Counted from the first letter of the stretch, positions 40,996-49,792 are shown. The stretch is DNA of 64,000 bases from Candidatus Yanofskybacteria bacterium RIFCSPHIGHO2_01_FULL_44_22 (GCA_001794205.1 MGJJ01000019.1:1-64000); one strand, 5' to 3'. Translations and numbers: made by a program. Notes: generated by a model from the letters alone, not told the origin.

Positions 40996-42387
40996 GTGAA
41001 TATTTTCAGGAAAATTGAAGAAATTTTATTTTATTTCCTTCTTTTTGCCATTCCGTTTCAGGCGCGGAAGATATTATGGCAGCAGAATTGGTATTTTAAC
41101 GAGTGGCAGGCGATATCACTTTATCTTACCGATTTAATTTTACTTGTCTTATTTGTATTCTGGGTTTTATTTAATTTTCGCGGTAGGCAAATTTTCAATT
41201 TTCAATTTTCAATTTTCAATAAATTTCCCAATTTCCCAATTTCCAAATTTTTTCAGTCAGATTTTTTTCTTACAAGCTTTCTCATTGTAGCGGCAATTTC
41301 AATCAAAAATTCAAGCAATGCGGTCATAAGTTTATTTCAATTTGTTAAATTGGCCGAGTTTATCGCTTTTTATTTTTATCTCAAGCACTACGCTTTTTTT
41401 AGATTCAGTTTTGTCAAAGCCCTTTTAGCTGTTTTTATTGGTGGCGCCGTTCAGGCCGTTATCGCCATTGGGCAATTTATTAAACAATCTGATTTGGGAT
41501 TAAGGTGGTTGGGCGAGAGTGCGCTTAGTTCGAATTTGAGCGGCGTGGCTTCGTTTTTTAACTCCGCCGGCGAAAAAATTATTCGCGCTTATGGCGCGAC
41601 TCCTCATCCCAATATTTTGGCGGCGTACCTGTTCCTGGCTATTTTTATTTTTTATTTTTTGCGGCTTTATAAACCGCAAGCTCTTCGTAACCTTAGTGGA
41701 GTAGGGCTTATGATTTTCTATAGTGTTTTACTTTTGGGGCTATTTTTCTCATTTTCCCGAACCATTATTTTTTTATGGGCGGCCGGTTTTGCGGCGCGAG
41801 CGGCGTTGATATGGTTTAAAAAGGATTTCAGAACCGAATTTTGGCGGGATTCAGCCGTACGGCGCAGGCTTATCTTAATTTTAATCGCGACCATTATTAC
41901 AATGGGCATCTTTGCAGTCGTCTGGTGGCCGGAAGTTTCCAGCCGGCTTAAATTATCGTCAAGCGATGAGGCGGTGCGGTTGAGAATCTTTTACGGCAAA
42001 GAAGCTTTGAAATCAGGCTCAAATTGGTTTGGCGTCGGAATCGGTAATTTCGTCAATTGGCTCTCGGCGCTTGAACCGAATTTGTCCCGCCAGCTTTACC
42101 AGCCGGTCCACAATATTTATCTTCTGATTTATTCGGAAACGGGCATGTTGGGCCTGGCGTCATTTGTTTTATTTTTGATATTTTTAATAAAAGATTTTCT
42201 AAATAGAACAAAAATGAAAGAACTTTATAATTATTCGTTTTTGCTGATTTTCGTTTCAATTTTGATTATCGGTTTCTTTGACCATTTTCTTTTTACGATT
42301 CAGCAAGGGAGATTTATCTTTTGGCTGGGAGCGGCTTTATTGACTTCTAATTTCCAGGAGATTTTGTATTATAGAAAAAATGCCTAA
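40996..42387 (+). CDS. O-antigen ligase family protein (second)
   Basis: A 463-residue membrane protein starting at GTG, with about eleven helices and a C-terminal exterior loop with GVGIGNFVNWL and VHNIYLLIYSETGMLGL, the conserved histidine-containing region of WaaL/Wzy ligases. No TPRs. The segment NFQFSIFNKFPNFPISKF is encoded by a run of AATTTTC heptamers and longer relatives. A TATAAT preceded by TGC (40984-40989) ends six bases before the start, so the mRNA is probably leaderless. Its end overlaps the UDG gene by eight bases. Confidence 0.75.
   Translation: MNIFRKIEEILFYFLLFAIPFQARKILWQQNWYFNEWQAISLYLTDLILLVLFVFWVLFNFRGRQIFNFQFSIFNKFPNFPISKFFQSDFFLTSFLIVAAISIKNSSNAVISLFQFVKLAEFIAFYFYLKHYAFFRFSFVKALLAVFIGGAVQAVIAIGQFIKQSDLGLRWLGESALSSNLSGVASFFNSAGEKIIRAYGATPHPNILAAYLFLAIFIFYFLRLYKPQALRNLSGVGLMIFYSVLLLGLFFSFSRTIIFLWAAGFAARAALIWFKKDFRTEFWRDSAVRRRLILILIATIITMGIFAVVWWPEVSSRLKLSSSDEAVRLRIFYGKEALKSGSNWFGVGIGNFVNWLSALEPNLSRQLYQPVHNIYLLIYSETGMLGLASFVLFLIFLIKDFLNRTKMKELYNYSFLLIFVSILIIGFFDHFLFTIQQGRFIFWLGAALLTSNFQEILYYRKNA
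41190..41217. repeat. Four tandem AATTTTC heptamers in the second O-antigen ligase
   Basis: The unit is exact in four copies and is followed by AATTTCCC-like octamers up to about 41245. The stretch codes for NFQFSIFNKFPNFPI. Copy-number change would shift the frame. Confidence 0.8.
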
Positions 42388-42994
42388 TCGTCTAAACGAC
42401 AACAGAACCGAATTGCTCAAACAAATTAGAGACGAAGTTGTTAATTTTAAAAATTCGCCGTTATATCAAGAAAGAATAAAGAACAAAGTTTTTCCGGTGA
42501 TAGGCGAAGGGAGCCATTATGCCAAGATTATGTTCATTGGCGAGGCGCCGGGCCGGAATGAAGCTCAAACCGGCCGGCCATTTTGCGGCGCGGCTGGTAA
42601 AATTCTTGATGAGTTGCTTGCCTCGGCGGGCATAAAAAGAGAAGATGTTTATATCACCAACATAGTCAAAGACCGGCCGCCGTTTAATCGCGACCCCCTG
42701 CCGGAAGAAATCGAAGCCTATGCCCCTTTTCTTGCCCGCCAGATAGAAATCATTAAGCCGGAAATAATCGCTACTTTGGGCCGGTTTGCCATGGCTTACA
42801 TTATGAAACGTTTCAGCTTGGAGAATAGCCTTGATTCCATAAGTCGTTTGCACGGCAGAATATTTGAAACTGAAGCGTCTTACGGTAAAATCAAGGTTAT
42901 TCCTCTTTATCATCCTGCCGTTGCCGTTTATAATGCGAATACCAAAGAAGAACTGCTTCAAGATTTTCAAACATTGAGGTCCGGCATCGAATAA
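42380..42994 (+). CDS. Uracil-DNA glycosylase family 4-like protein
   Basis: A 204-residue protein. Motif A is FIGEAPGRNEAQTGRPFCG, followed by VYITNIVKDRPPFNRDPLPEE and the motif HPAVAVYN. This is the family 4/5 UDG superfamily, which removes uracil from DNA. Family 4 enzymes bind a 4Fe-4S cluster with two N-terminal cysteines, one in VxCRPP and one later; here the N-terminus has none and VKDRPP has Asp in place of Cys, so the cluster is probably lost. It overlaps the ligase gene by eight bases. Confidence 0.75.
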   Translation: MPNRLNDNRTELLKQIRDEVVNFKNSPLYQERIKNKVFPVIGEGSHYAKIMFIGEAPGRNEAQTGRPFCGAAGKILDELLASAGIKREDVYITNIVKDRPPFNRDPLPEEIEAYAPFLARQIEIIKPEIIATLGRFAMAYIMKRFSLENSLDSISRLHGRIFETEASYGKIKVIPLYHPAVAVYNANTKEELLQDFQTLRSGIE

Positions 42995-43021
42995 GTCGGA
43001 TAAAAGGCAGAACTTGCGCAT

Positions 43022-43696
43022 ATGGAAGGATTATTAAATTTTTTTCAAGACAATTTCCCGTTTCTGATTTCCCACCGCTATCTTTTTCTTTTTCTTGGCG
43101 GGGCCATTGAGGGTTTAAACACGATGGTGTTGGGCGGATTTTTGGCGTCCGTCGGAGGTATCGCCCTCTTGCCGATTTTTTTCATCTTCGTGGCCGGATA
43201 TACTCTCAACGGTTACATTTGGTATCTGGTTGGCTATTTGGCCGGCGCCAAGCCGATTGACAAATGGGGCCGCAAAGACCCCAAAAGCCGGAAAATCATA
43301 GAAAAAGTTGAAGAGTATTTTGAGCGATACAGCGGACGAGCCATAGTAATCACGAAATTTACCTTTTCTCTCACCATCGCGACGCTTATTATGGCCGGTT
43401 CTCTGAAATACAACTTGAAAAAATTCAGCTGGTATAATTTTTTGGGGTCAATAGGATGGGTTGCGGTGACCCTGTTTATCGGATATTTTTTCGGCCAAAG
43501 TTATAAATTCTTCCTGGTTTATCTTAGGAATCTCACTTATTTTATCGTGTTTTTGGGAGGAGCGGTGGCGCTGATTTATCTTTTAAAATTATTTTTTAAA
43601 TCAACATTTGTAAGGACGCTTTTTATAAGCGAAAAAATCAAAGAATTCAGCGAAAAAATAAAGGATGGATTTGATAAGTTTCTATCTGACCGGTGA
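43022..43696 (+). CDS. DedA family membrane protein
   Basis: A 224-residue protein of the VTT/SNARE-associated fold: FLFLGGAIEGLNTMVLGGF, GGIALLPIFFIFVAGYTLNG, then VEEYFERYSGRAIVITKFTF and AGSLKYNLKKFSWYNFLG. Some DedA proteins flip undecaprenyl phosphate or phosphatidylethanolamine. That role would suit a cell with two O-antigen ligases. The C-terminal 40 residues are a basic helix. Confidence 0.85.
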   Translation: MEGLLNFFQDNFPFLISHRYLFLFLGGAIEGLNTMVLGGFLASVGGIALLPIFFIFVAGYTLNGYIWYLVGYLAGAKPIDKWGRKDPKSRKIIEKVEEYFERYSGRAIVITKFTFSLTIATLIMAGSLKYNLKKFSWYNFLGSIGWVAVTLFIGYFFGQSYKFFLVYLRNLTYFIVFLGGAVALIYLLKLFFKSTFVRTLFISEKIKEFSEKIKDGFDKFLSDR

Positions 43697-43746
43697 GGGG
43701 CTGTGGATTGTTTTACTTGACCGTTTGTGGTATCATTTAAATACAT

Positions 43747-44961
43747 ATGAATATTGGAAAAATTGCTCGTTTTTTCTTTGTTTTGGCGTTTATCGGAGCG
43801 GCCGGTTTTGCGCAAGCCGCCCAGGACGACACTCGTTATTTTGTTAAATCTACCGCCGGTTTTTGGAAAAAATCATTTGGAGTAAGACACGCTTTTACCG
43901 AAGGTTTTACCGCCGATTTATCGGATTTTCAGTTGAAATTGGCTAAAATATTTGGCGTGGAAATAGAACCGGTAAGAAAGTTAAGCATTTTGCCGGCGGC
44001 GGAGCCGGAGCAGCAGCAGCCTGTTCTCAAGGGAGGCAAGCCTTTCGATGCCGTTCGGGGCAAGCCATCTGTCAGACAAATGCCGTCGGAAAGCGTTCCT
44101 TGGGGCGTTAAGACTGTTTATAATGACCCGTTTCTTGCCAAATCATCGGGTGGCGCCGGCGCAAAAGTGGCTGTTTTGGATTCCGGCGTATTAAGAACTC
44201 ATTTGGATTTGAAAAACCGAATTTTGGATTGCAAAGATTTTACCGCCGCGAAAACTCCGGTTGTTGACGGAAAATGTGAAGACAAAAACGGCCACGGCAC
44301 TCACGTCGCCGGCATTATTGCCGCCGACGGTGGAAGCGACGGACTGGGTATTTACGGAGTTGCTCCGGAAGCGGAATTGATGATTTACAAAGTTTGCGGC
44401 AACAACGGTTCTTGCTGGGCTGATGATATTGCCGTAGCTATGAAATTGGCCGCTGACAACGGAGCCCAGATAATCAACTTAAGTTTGGGTTCAGATGCTC
44501 CAAGTCCGCTAATAACGGATGCTACCGTTTACGCCGCGCTAAAAAATGTTATGGTTGTGGCGGCCGCCGGAAACGACGGGCCGTATGCCGGCAGTATTGA
44601 TTATCCGGGAGCTGACCCGAATGTAGTCGGAGTTGGCGCCTTAGACATTAATTTGTCGATTCCGGAATGGAGTTCGCGGGGCAATAATTCAATTTCTACG
44701 CCTTATGTCATGGAAGACCAAGACATTGAGTTTGCCGCTCCGGGGGTTAACGCAGAATCAACTTGGAAAGACGGCGGCTATGCCATTTTATCGGGGACGT
44801 CCATGGCCGCTCCTCATGTGGCCGGTCTAGCCGCCAAACTCTGGCAGGCCGATGCTTTAAACCCAATGGCTGCCACCCGCGACCTGCTTCATAAATATTC
44901 CATTGACCTATTGCCGTTTGGCGATGATGATTCGTCCGGTTGGGGATTGCCGAGGCTCTAA
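43747..44961 (+). CDS. Secreted subtilisin-like serine protease (S8)
   Basis: A 404-residue exported protease. Signal peptide residues 1-24 (KIARFFFVLAFIGAAGFAQA), a propeptide-like region to about residue 115, then the catalytic triad Asp in VAVLDSGVLRTHLDL (near 142), His in GHGTHVAGIIA (near 182), and Ser in SGTSMAAPHVAGLAA (near 350). The oxyanion Asn is in AAAGNDGP. The C-terminus ends soon after the catalytic domain. TGGTATCAT (43728-43736) lies ten bases before the start. A bidirectional terminator follows. Confidence 0.9.
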   Translation: MNIGKIARFFFVLAFIGAAGFAQAAQDDTRYFVKSTAGFWKKSFGVRHAFTEGFTADLSDFQLKLAKIFGVEIEPVRKLSILPAAEPEQQQPVLKGGKPFDAVRGKPSVRQMPSESVPWGVKTVYNDPFLAKSSGGAGAKVAVLDSGVLRTHLDLKNRILDCKDFTAAKTPVVDGKCEDKNGHGTHVAGIIAADGGSDGLGIYGVAPEAELMIYKVCGNNGSCWADDIAVAMKLAADNGAQIINLSLGSDAPSPLITDATVYAALKNVMVVAAAGNDGPYAGSIDYPGADPNVVGVGALDINLSIPEWSSRGNNSISTPYVMEDQDIEFAAPGVNAESTWKDGGYAILSGTSMAAPHVAGLAAKLWQADALNPMAATRDLLHKYSIDLLPFGDDDSSGWGLPRL

Positions 44962-44985
44962 AAATATGCAAATTGAATGAAAATT

Positions 44986-45009
44986 AAAAAGCCGCTTTTG
45001 CGGCTTTTT
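44986..45009. terminator. Bidirectional terminator after the subtilase
   Basis: AAAAAGCCGC (44986-44995) pairs perfectly with GCGGCTTTTT (45000-45009) around TTTT. Confidence 0.85.
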
Positions 45010-45032
45010 AACTTCTTTGATAGAATTAAAAC

Positions 45033-45659
45033 ATGAGAATCAATCATGTGATAAAAACTTTAGTCATTTCTGATTTTTTGACTAATGCCGGTTTTAGCGT
45101 GTTTGCTCCGATAATCGCGGTTTTCGTTACAAAACAAATTGAGGGCGGCTCTCTTGAAATAATAGGTTTTGCGGCGGCTATTTTCCAGGTTTTTAAATCC
45201 GTGCTTCAAATACCGATTTCCAGATTTTTAGACAAAGACCACGGCGAATTTGACGATTTTTATTCAATGATTTTTGGAAGTTTATTGATTGCTTCAGTTC
45301 CATTTTTATATCTTTTAGCGTCACAACCTATTCATGTTTATTTAATTCAAGCGGTTTATGGCGCAGGAGCGGCATTTGCCATCCCTCCCTGGTACGCTAT
45401 TTTTACCCGCCATATTGATAAACTCAAAGAAAACCAAGAATGGTCATTGGACTCGATAGCTATTGGCATCGGAGCGGCGACCTCTGCCGCTTTAGGCGGA
45501 ATTCTGGCGAACCGTTACGGGTTTCAAACAGTTTTTATTATCGGCGGGTTTTTGGCAGTTCTCGGAGCAATACAGCAAATGAGAATTTATAAAGATTTGC
45601 GCGAAAAAGTTGCTCATGACGAAGTAAAACCCCAGCCGGACAAAGTTCCCGGCAGTTAA
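45033..45659 (+). CDS. Half-length MFS transporter-like protein
   Basis: A 208-residue protein with six membrane helices, equal to one half of the usual 12-helix major facilitator. RFLDKDHGEFDDFYSMIFG contains the acidic-basic loop between helices 2 and 3. The sequence ends after QMRIYKDLREKVAHDE in a soluble tail, so it is either a six-helix protein working as a dimer, as reported in minimal lineages, or a truncated gene. I see no remnant of the other half downstream. Confidence 0.65.
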   Translation: MRINHVIKTLVISDFLTNAGFSVFAPIIAVFVTKQIEGGSLEIIGFAAAIFQVFKSVLQIPISRFLDKDHGEFDDFYSMIFGSLLIASVPFLYLLASQPIHVYLIQAVYGAGAAFAIPPWYAIFTRHIDKLKENQEWSLDSIAIGIGAATSAALGGILANRYGFQTVFIIGGFLAVLGAIQQMRIYKDLREKVAHDEVKPQPDKVPGS

Positions 45660-45741
45660 GTTATTCTTTATTTGTCTGATTCTCAAAACTCTTTCTCGGC
45701 ACGTCCTTTTTGGGGTTAACCGACAGTTATTATTTTAATTA

Positions 45742-47499
45742 ATGAATCAAAATCTTGCGAAAATATTGCGTGAGATATCGGTGCTTCTTGAAATAAAAGG
45801 AGTCGAATTTAAGCCTCAAGCTTATGAAAAAGTTGCCCATTCGATTGAAATGCTTGAAGAAGACGTCAAAGATATTTATCAAAAAGGCGGCCTCAAGGCT
45901 CTTGAAGAAATTTCTGGTGTCGGCCGGGGGATTGCCGAGAAAATTGAAGAATATATCAAGAACCGCCGCATTAAAGACCATGCATTGTTAAAAAAAGAAA
46001 TCCCCGTTGACATAGACGAATTATCGACAGTTGAAGGCGTCGGCCCCAAAATGATACTTAGGCTGTATGAGGAATTGAAAATAAAAACCCGCGACCAGCT
46101 GGAGAAAGCGGCCCGAGCCGGAAAATTACGCGGTCTTGAAGGTTTTGGCCAAAAAACGGAAGAAAACATTCTGCGAAGTATTGATTTTTTAAAAAAAGAA
46201 CACGGCCGCTTTATTCTCGGTTTCGTAATGCCGGAGATGCGGGCGATTGTGGAAAAAATAAGAAAGGTGCCTGGAGTGGAAAGAGCTGAATTTGCAGGTT
46301 CAATCAGGCGGATGCAGGAAACCGTAGGCGACCTGGACATTTTGGTTATCTCTAAAAAACCTTCGTTGGCGATGGATTTTTTTGTTACCATGCCGGAAGT
46401 GGCGGCGATTTACGCCAAAGGCAATACTAAATCCTCGGTAAGACTGAAAATGGGCATGGATGCAGATTTGAGAGTTCTGCCGCCGGAATCTTTCGGCGCC
46501 GCTTTGCAGTATTTCACCGGCGATAAATATCACAATGTTCAGCTTCGCCAAATTGCCATAAAACAAGGTTATAAGCTGAACGAGTACGGCTTATATAAAG
46601 GGAAAAAACTGGTGGCCGGCCGAACCGAAGAAGAAATATACGAAAAATTAGGGTTGGCCTGGATGCCGCCGGAATTGCGTACCAACGGGGGCGAACTTGT
46701 GGCTGCTCTTCGGCCAGTTCGACAAGCTTGTGGCGAGCAAGCTCAAGGTAAACCGGATGGATTGCCTAAACTTGTTGAGTACGGCGACCTGATGGGCGAT
46801 TTGCAGATACAGACCGATTGGACCGACGGAGAAAACTCCATAAGGGAAATGGCGGAAGCCGCCAAAAAACAGGGTCTGAAATACATTTGCATAACTGACC
46901 ACACTAAAACGCTTGCTATGACCGGCGGAAGCGATGAAAAAAAATTGTTGCGCCAGATGGCCGCGATTGACGAAGTCAATCGCAAATTTAAAGGTTCTGG
47001 TTTTAAAGTTCTAAAGGGCGCGGAGGTTAATATAATGAAGGACGGGACTTTGGATATTAATGATGAGACATTGGCCAAGCTTGATGTCGTGGGCGCTTCG
47101 GTTCATTCCAATTTTAATATGCCCGAGAAAGACATGACGGCAAGAATAATCAGAGCGATGGAAAATCCCAATGTGGACATAATTTTTCATCCTACCGGAA
47201 GAGTGATAAAAAGACGCGAGGCCTATAAAGTTAATATGGATGAATTGCTAAAATCAGCCAAACGCACTAAGACGGTTATGGAAATAGACGCCTTTCCCGA
47301 CCGGCTGGATTTGAAAGATGAATATATAAGAAAAGCTGTTGAACTTGGCGTAAAATTAGCCATAGATTCCGACGCCCATTCCGTCGCTCATTTCTCATAT
47401 CTTGAATTTGGCGTTGCTCAAGCGCGCCGCGGCTGGGCTGAAAAGTCAGATATTATTAACACAAGGGACTGGCAAGAAATGCTTAAACAGTTAAAATAA
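45742..47499 (+). CDS. polX: DNA polymerase X with PHP domain
   Basis: A 585-residue repair polymerase/nuclease. N-terminal helix-hairpin-helix motifs (ISGVGRGIAEKIEEYIKN, VEGVGPKMILRLYEEL) lead to the nucleotidyltransferase core GSIRRMQETVGDLDILVIS with the catalytic Asp pair, and a C-terminal PHP domain (GLKYICITDHTK, FHPTGRVIKRREAYKVNMDE, IDSDAHS). The first PHP metal motif, usually HxHT, reads LQIQTDWTDG, so two metal-binding histidines are glutamines. Seventeen extra residues (RPVRQACGEQAQGKPDG, 46711-46761) are inserted between AAL and LPKLVE. Confidence 0.92.
   Translation: MNQNLAKILREISVLLEIKGVEFKPQAYEKVAHSIEMLEEDVKDIYQKGGLKALEEISGVGRGIAEKIEEYIKNRRIKDHALLKKEIPVDIDELSTVEGVGPKMILRLYEELKIKTRDQLEKAARAGKLRGLEGFGQKTEENILRSIDFLKKEHGRFILGFVMPEMRAIVEKIRKVPGVERAEFAGSIRRMQETVGDLDILVISKKPSLAMDFFVTMPEVAAIYAKGNTKSSVRLKMGMDADLRVLPPESFGAALQYFTGDKYHNVQLRQIAIKQGYKLNEYGLYKGKKLVAGRTEEEIYEKLGLAWMPPELRTNGGELVAALRPVRQACGEQAQGKPDGLPKLVEYGDLMGDLQIQTDWTDGENSIREMAEAAKKQGLKYICITDHTKTLAMTGGSDEKKLLRQMAAIDEVNRKFKGSGFKVLKGAEVNIMKDGTLDINDETLAKLDVVGASVHSNFNMPEKDMTARIIRAMENPNVDIIFHPTGRVIKRREAYKVNMDELLKSAKRTKTVMEIDAFPDRLDLKDEYIRKAVELGVKLAIDSDAHSVAHFSYLEFGVAQARRGWAEKSDIINTRDWQEMLKQLK
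46711..46761 (+). repeat. In-frame insert in polX
   Basis: Fifty-one bases (17 codons) interrupt the normally adjacent AAL and LPKLVE motifs. Within are GCTTG and CAAGC arms (near 46725-46741). TTCGACAAGCTTG and later words recall the 24-bp unit of ftsQ and mreC at its TTCGAC start, but the rest differs. Confidence 0.65.
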
Positions 47500-47505
47500 C
47501 ATCAA

Positions 47506-48639
47506 ATGGCTTATCGAATTTTACTTGCAGGAGGAGGCACGGGCGGGCATGTTTTTCCTTTAATGGCCGTGGCTGATGCGTTAAAAGAGAAAGCCGGACA
47601 GAACGGGGTTGATTTGGAATTATTAGTCATCGGTGGGGGTCAATTTTTTGAACAAGCAGCCGTTGAACGGGGATTGGCGTTCAAAGAAATATTGGCCGGC
47701 AAATTAAGACGCTATGTCAGCCCGCTTACGATTTTAGATATTCTAAAAATGCCGGTAGGTTTTTGTCAGTCATTGTGGCATGTTTTTCGATTTATGCCCG
47801 ACGCAATTCTTGCCAAAGGGGGATATGCTTCTTTGGCGCCGGCTCTTATCGGCAGACTGTTTTTTATTCCTTTGTTCATTCACGAATCCGATTCCGTGCC
47901 CGGTTTAACCAATAAGATATTGGGCAAACTTGCCAAGACGGTTTTCGTTTCTTTTCAATCAACGGAAAAATATTTCAAAGTCGGCAAAGCGGTTTTAACC
48001 GGCAATCCCGTCAGAAAAGAAGTCTTGGGCGGCAATCATGAAGAAGGATTGAATTTTTTCAAACTAAAACCGGAAATGAAGACGGTTCTAATTTTGGGCG
48101 GCAGCCAAGGCGCCCAAACCGTCAACAGGATAATTTTTGATTCATTGGTAATGTTGACGAAAAATTTTCAAATTATTCACCAATGCGGCGCCGGCCAAGA
48201 GCAGTCGGTAAGAACGGAAACGGAAAAAATCATCAAGGAGGGCGAGGGCAAATATGCCGATGCCATTCGCTCTAATTATCGGCTGTTTCCTTTTCTTGAA
48301 GCCGAACAAATAAAATCGGCTTATGCGGCCTGCGATGTCGTGATTTCGCGGGCCGGCGCCGGTTCAATATTTGAAATTGCCGCAGTCGGCAAACCGGCGA
48401 TTCTTATTCCGATTGCCAATTCCAGCTCCGACCACCAATTGGCCAATGCTCGGGAATTTTCCGCCTTCGGCGCGGTGGTTGTGGAAGAAGACAATTTGAC
48501 GCCGCATATTTTGCTCAATCAAGCTCAGTCGCTGCTCGAAGATGGAAATTACAAAAAAATCAGTGAGAAGATTAAAAGTTTTGCCAAACCCGATGCGGCT
48601 GTTCAAATCACCAAAATGATGCTATCACACATAACGTAA
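47506..48639 (+). CDS. murG: UDP-GlcNAc:lipid I N-acetylglucosaminyltransferase
   Basis: A 377-residue peripheral membrane GT-B enzyme making lipid II. The N-terminal GGGTGGHVFPLMAVADAL, SLAPALIGRLF, and the C-terminal LGGSQGAQTVN, CDVVISRAGAGSIFEIAAVGKP with the UDP-GlcNAc pocket residues, and SSSDHQLANAREFS are all present. It is complete. It follows polX after six bases and precedes holB by a 27-base spacer that contains heptamers; it is separated from mraY and murE. Confidence 0.95.
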   Translation: MAYRILLAGGGTGGHVFPLMAVADALKEKAGQNGVDLELLVIGGGQFFEQAAVERGLAFKEILAGKLRRYVSPLTILDILKMPVGFCQSLWHVFRFMPDAILAKGGYASLAPALIGRLFFIPLFIHESDSVPGLTNKILGKLAKTVFVSFQSTEKYFKVGKAVLTGNPVRKEVLGGNHEEGLNFFKLKPEMKTVLILGGSQGAQTVNRIIFDSLVMLTKNFQIIHQCGAGQEQSVRTETEKIIKEGEGKYADAIRSNYRLFPFLEAEQIKSAYAACDVVISRAGAGSIFEIAAVGKPAILIPIANSSSDHQLANAREFSAFGAVVVEEDNLTPHILLNQAQSLLEDGNYKKISEKIKSFAKPDAAVQITKMMLSHIT

Positions 48640-48640
48640 T

Positions 48641-48668
48641 ATTCTTAATTCTAAATTCTTTTCATAAT
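48641..48668. repeat. Heptanucleotide-periodic tract
   Basis: ATTCTTA, ATTCTAA, ATTCTTT, TCATAAT fill the gap between murG and holB. Nearly the same words occur at the mreD end (55269). Confidence 0.55.
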
Positions 48669-49503
48669 GTGGTCGGCCATCGGACACGAGAAAAACAAAA
48701 AATATTTTGAAAATATCATTAACAATGGTTTTTTGTCGCACGCTTATCTTTTTACCGGCCAAGAAATGACCGGAAAGAAGAAATTTGCCGAAGATTTATG
48801 CGCTGCCCTAAACAATCGGCCGAATTCAAATAATCCGGATTTCAAAGGGGTTTATCCGCGTTTTTCCGAAGGGGAAACAAAAATTTACATTGAAGACATG
48901 CGAGAGATAAAATCTTTCTTGTCTTTGAGGCCCTATTACGGTCCGTATAAATTCGTTTTGATTGACGATGCCGACCGGCTTACCGATGAGGCCGCCAACG
49001 CGTTTTTGAAAACACTGGAAGAACCACTCGGCAATTCTATTTTGTTTTTGATAACTTCAAAACCGGATTCCCTTTTGCCGACTATATCGTCTCGCTGTCA
49101 GCCGGTCAGATTTTTTCCGCAGACCGACAAGCAAATTGCCGATTTTATCTCCGCCAATTATGAACTTAACGGAAACGATGCCGATTTTGTCCGTAAGCTG
49201 GCCGGAGGCCGCCTTGGCTGGATAAAGAATGTTCTGGGCGGCGGCAACCTGGAAACAATCAAAAAAAACATAGACGATTTTCAAAAAATTTTAAAACAGG
49301 GGATTTTTGAAAAAATCCAGTTTGCCAAGAAAATTCACGAGAACGGGAATTATGTTGCCTTGGCCGGTCAGTGGCTTGATTGGGCTTATTCGTTTGGCGC
49401 CGGCAAGAAAACGCTTAGGGGACTTTTAAAATTAAACCGTTTTCTCTCCCAGCCCCAATTCAATCATCGCCTCGTGTTGGAAAATTTCTTGGTGAATATA
49501 TAA
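48667..49503 (+). CDS. holB: DNA polymerase III delta-prime subunit
   Basis: A 278-residue clamp-loader subunit. GHEKNKKYFENIINNG, SHAYLFTGQEMTGKKKFAED (a P-loop region with a degraded Walker A), FVLIDDADRLTDEAANAFLK, TLEEPLGNSILFLIT and the SRCQPV motif near residue 140 identify delta-prime/gamma-like folds. Because the Walker A lacks GxxGxGKT, ATP hydrolysis is unlikely, as in delta-prime. No zinc cysteines are seen. The short gap after murG has no promoter. Confidence 0.85.
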   Translation: MWSAIGHEKNKKYFENIINNGFLSHAYLFTGQEMTGKKKFAEDLCAALNNRPNSNNPDFKGVYPRFSEGETKIYIEDMREIKSFLSLRPYYGPYKFVLIDDADRLTDEAANAFLKTLEEPLGNSILFLITSKPDSLLPTISSRCQPVRFFPQTDKQIADFISANYELNGNDADFVRKLAGGRLGWIKNVLGGGNLETIKKNIDDFQKILKQGIFEKIQFAKKIHENGNYVALAGQWLDWAYSFGAGKKTLRGLLKLNRFLSQPQFNHRLVLENFLVNI

Positions 49504-49560
49504 TTATTACAGTTATTACAGGTCCGACCTGTAATAGAGACCTGTAATAGACAGAAAAAT

Positions 49561-49589
49561 TTGCGTTTTTATCCATTATTGGTTACACT
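49561..49589 (+). promoter_or_regulatory. Promoter of the small basic gene
   Basis: TTGCGT (49561-49566), 17 bases, TACACT (49584-49589), then a Shine-Dalgarno and GTG at 49628. The spacer upstream (49505-49554) has repeated words GACCTGTAATAGA in two direct copies and one partly inverted copy. Confidence 0.45.
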
Positions 49590-49627
49590 GGTGATTAATT
49601 CGTTGTTTGTCAAAAAGGAGATTAATT

Positions 49628-49792
49628 GTGAATAAGAAAAGTATCACAAGAAATATCAAAAAAACGAAAAATCTCGGAAAAACGCTGAAACAAAAAGACC
49701 TTAAAGTTATAATAGAATTAGTCAGGCGGGTCGTTGAATTCAAGAAATTGCAGAAGGAATTGAGGCAGGCAGGCAAAAAGCCGAAAACATAG
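49628..49792 (+). CDS. Small lysine-rich hypothetical protein
   Basis: A 54-residue basic, helical protein. I start at the GTG at 49628 because AAGGAG lies about eight bases before it; a TTG at 49607 would place the Shine-Dalgarno inside the gene. The sequence is rich in lysine (NKKSITRNIKKTKN, KLQKELRQAGKK) and might bind nucleic acid. It has its own promoter and terminator. Function unknown. Confidence 0.55.
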   Translation: MNKKSITRNIKKTKNLGKTLKQKDLKVIIELVRRVVEFKKLQKELRQAGKKPKT

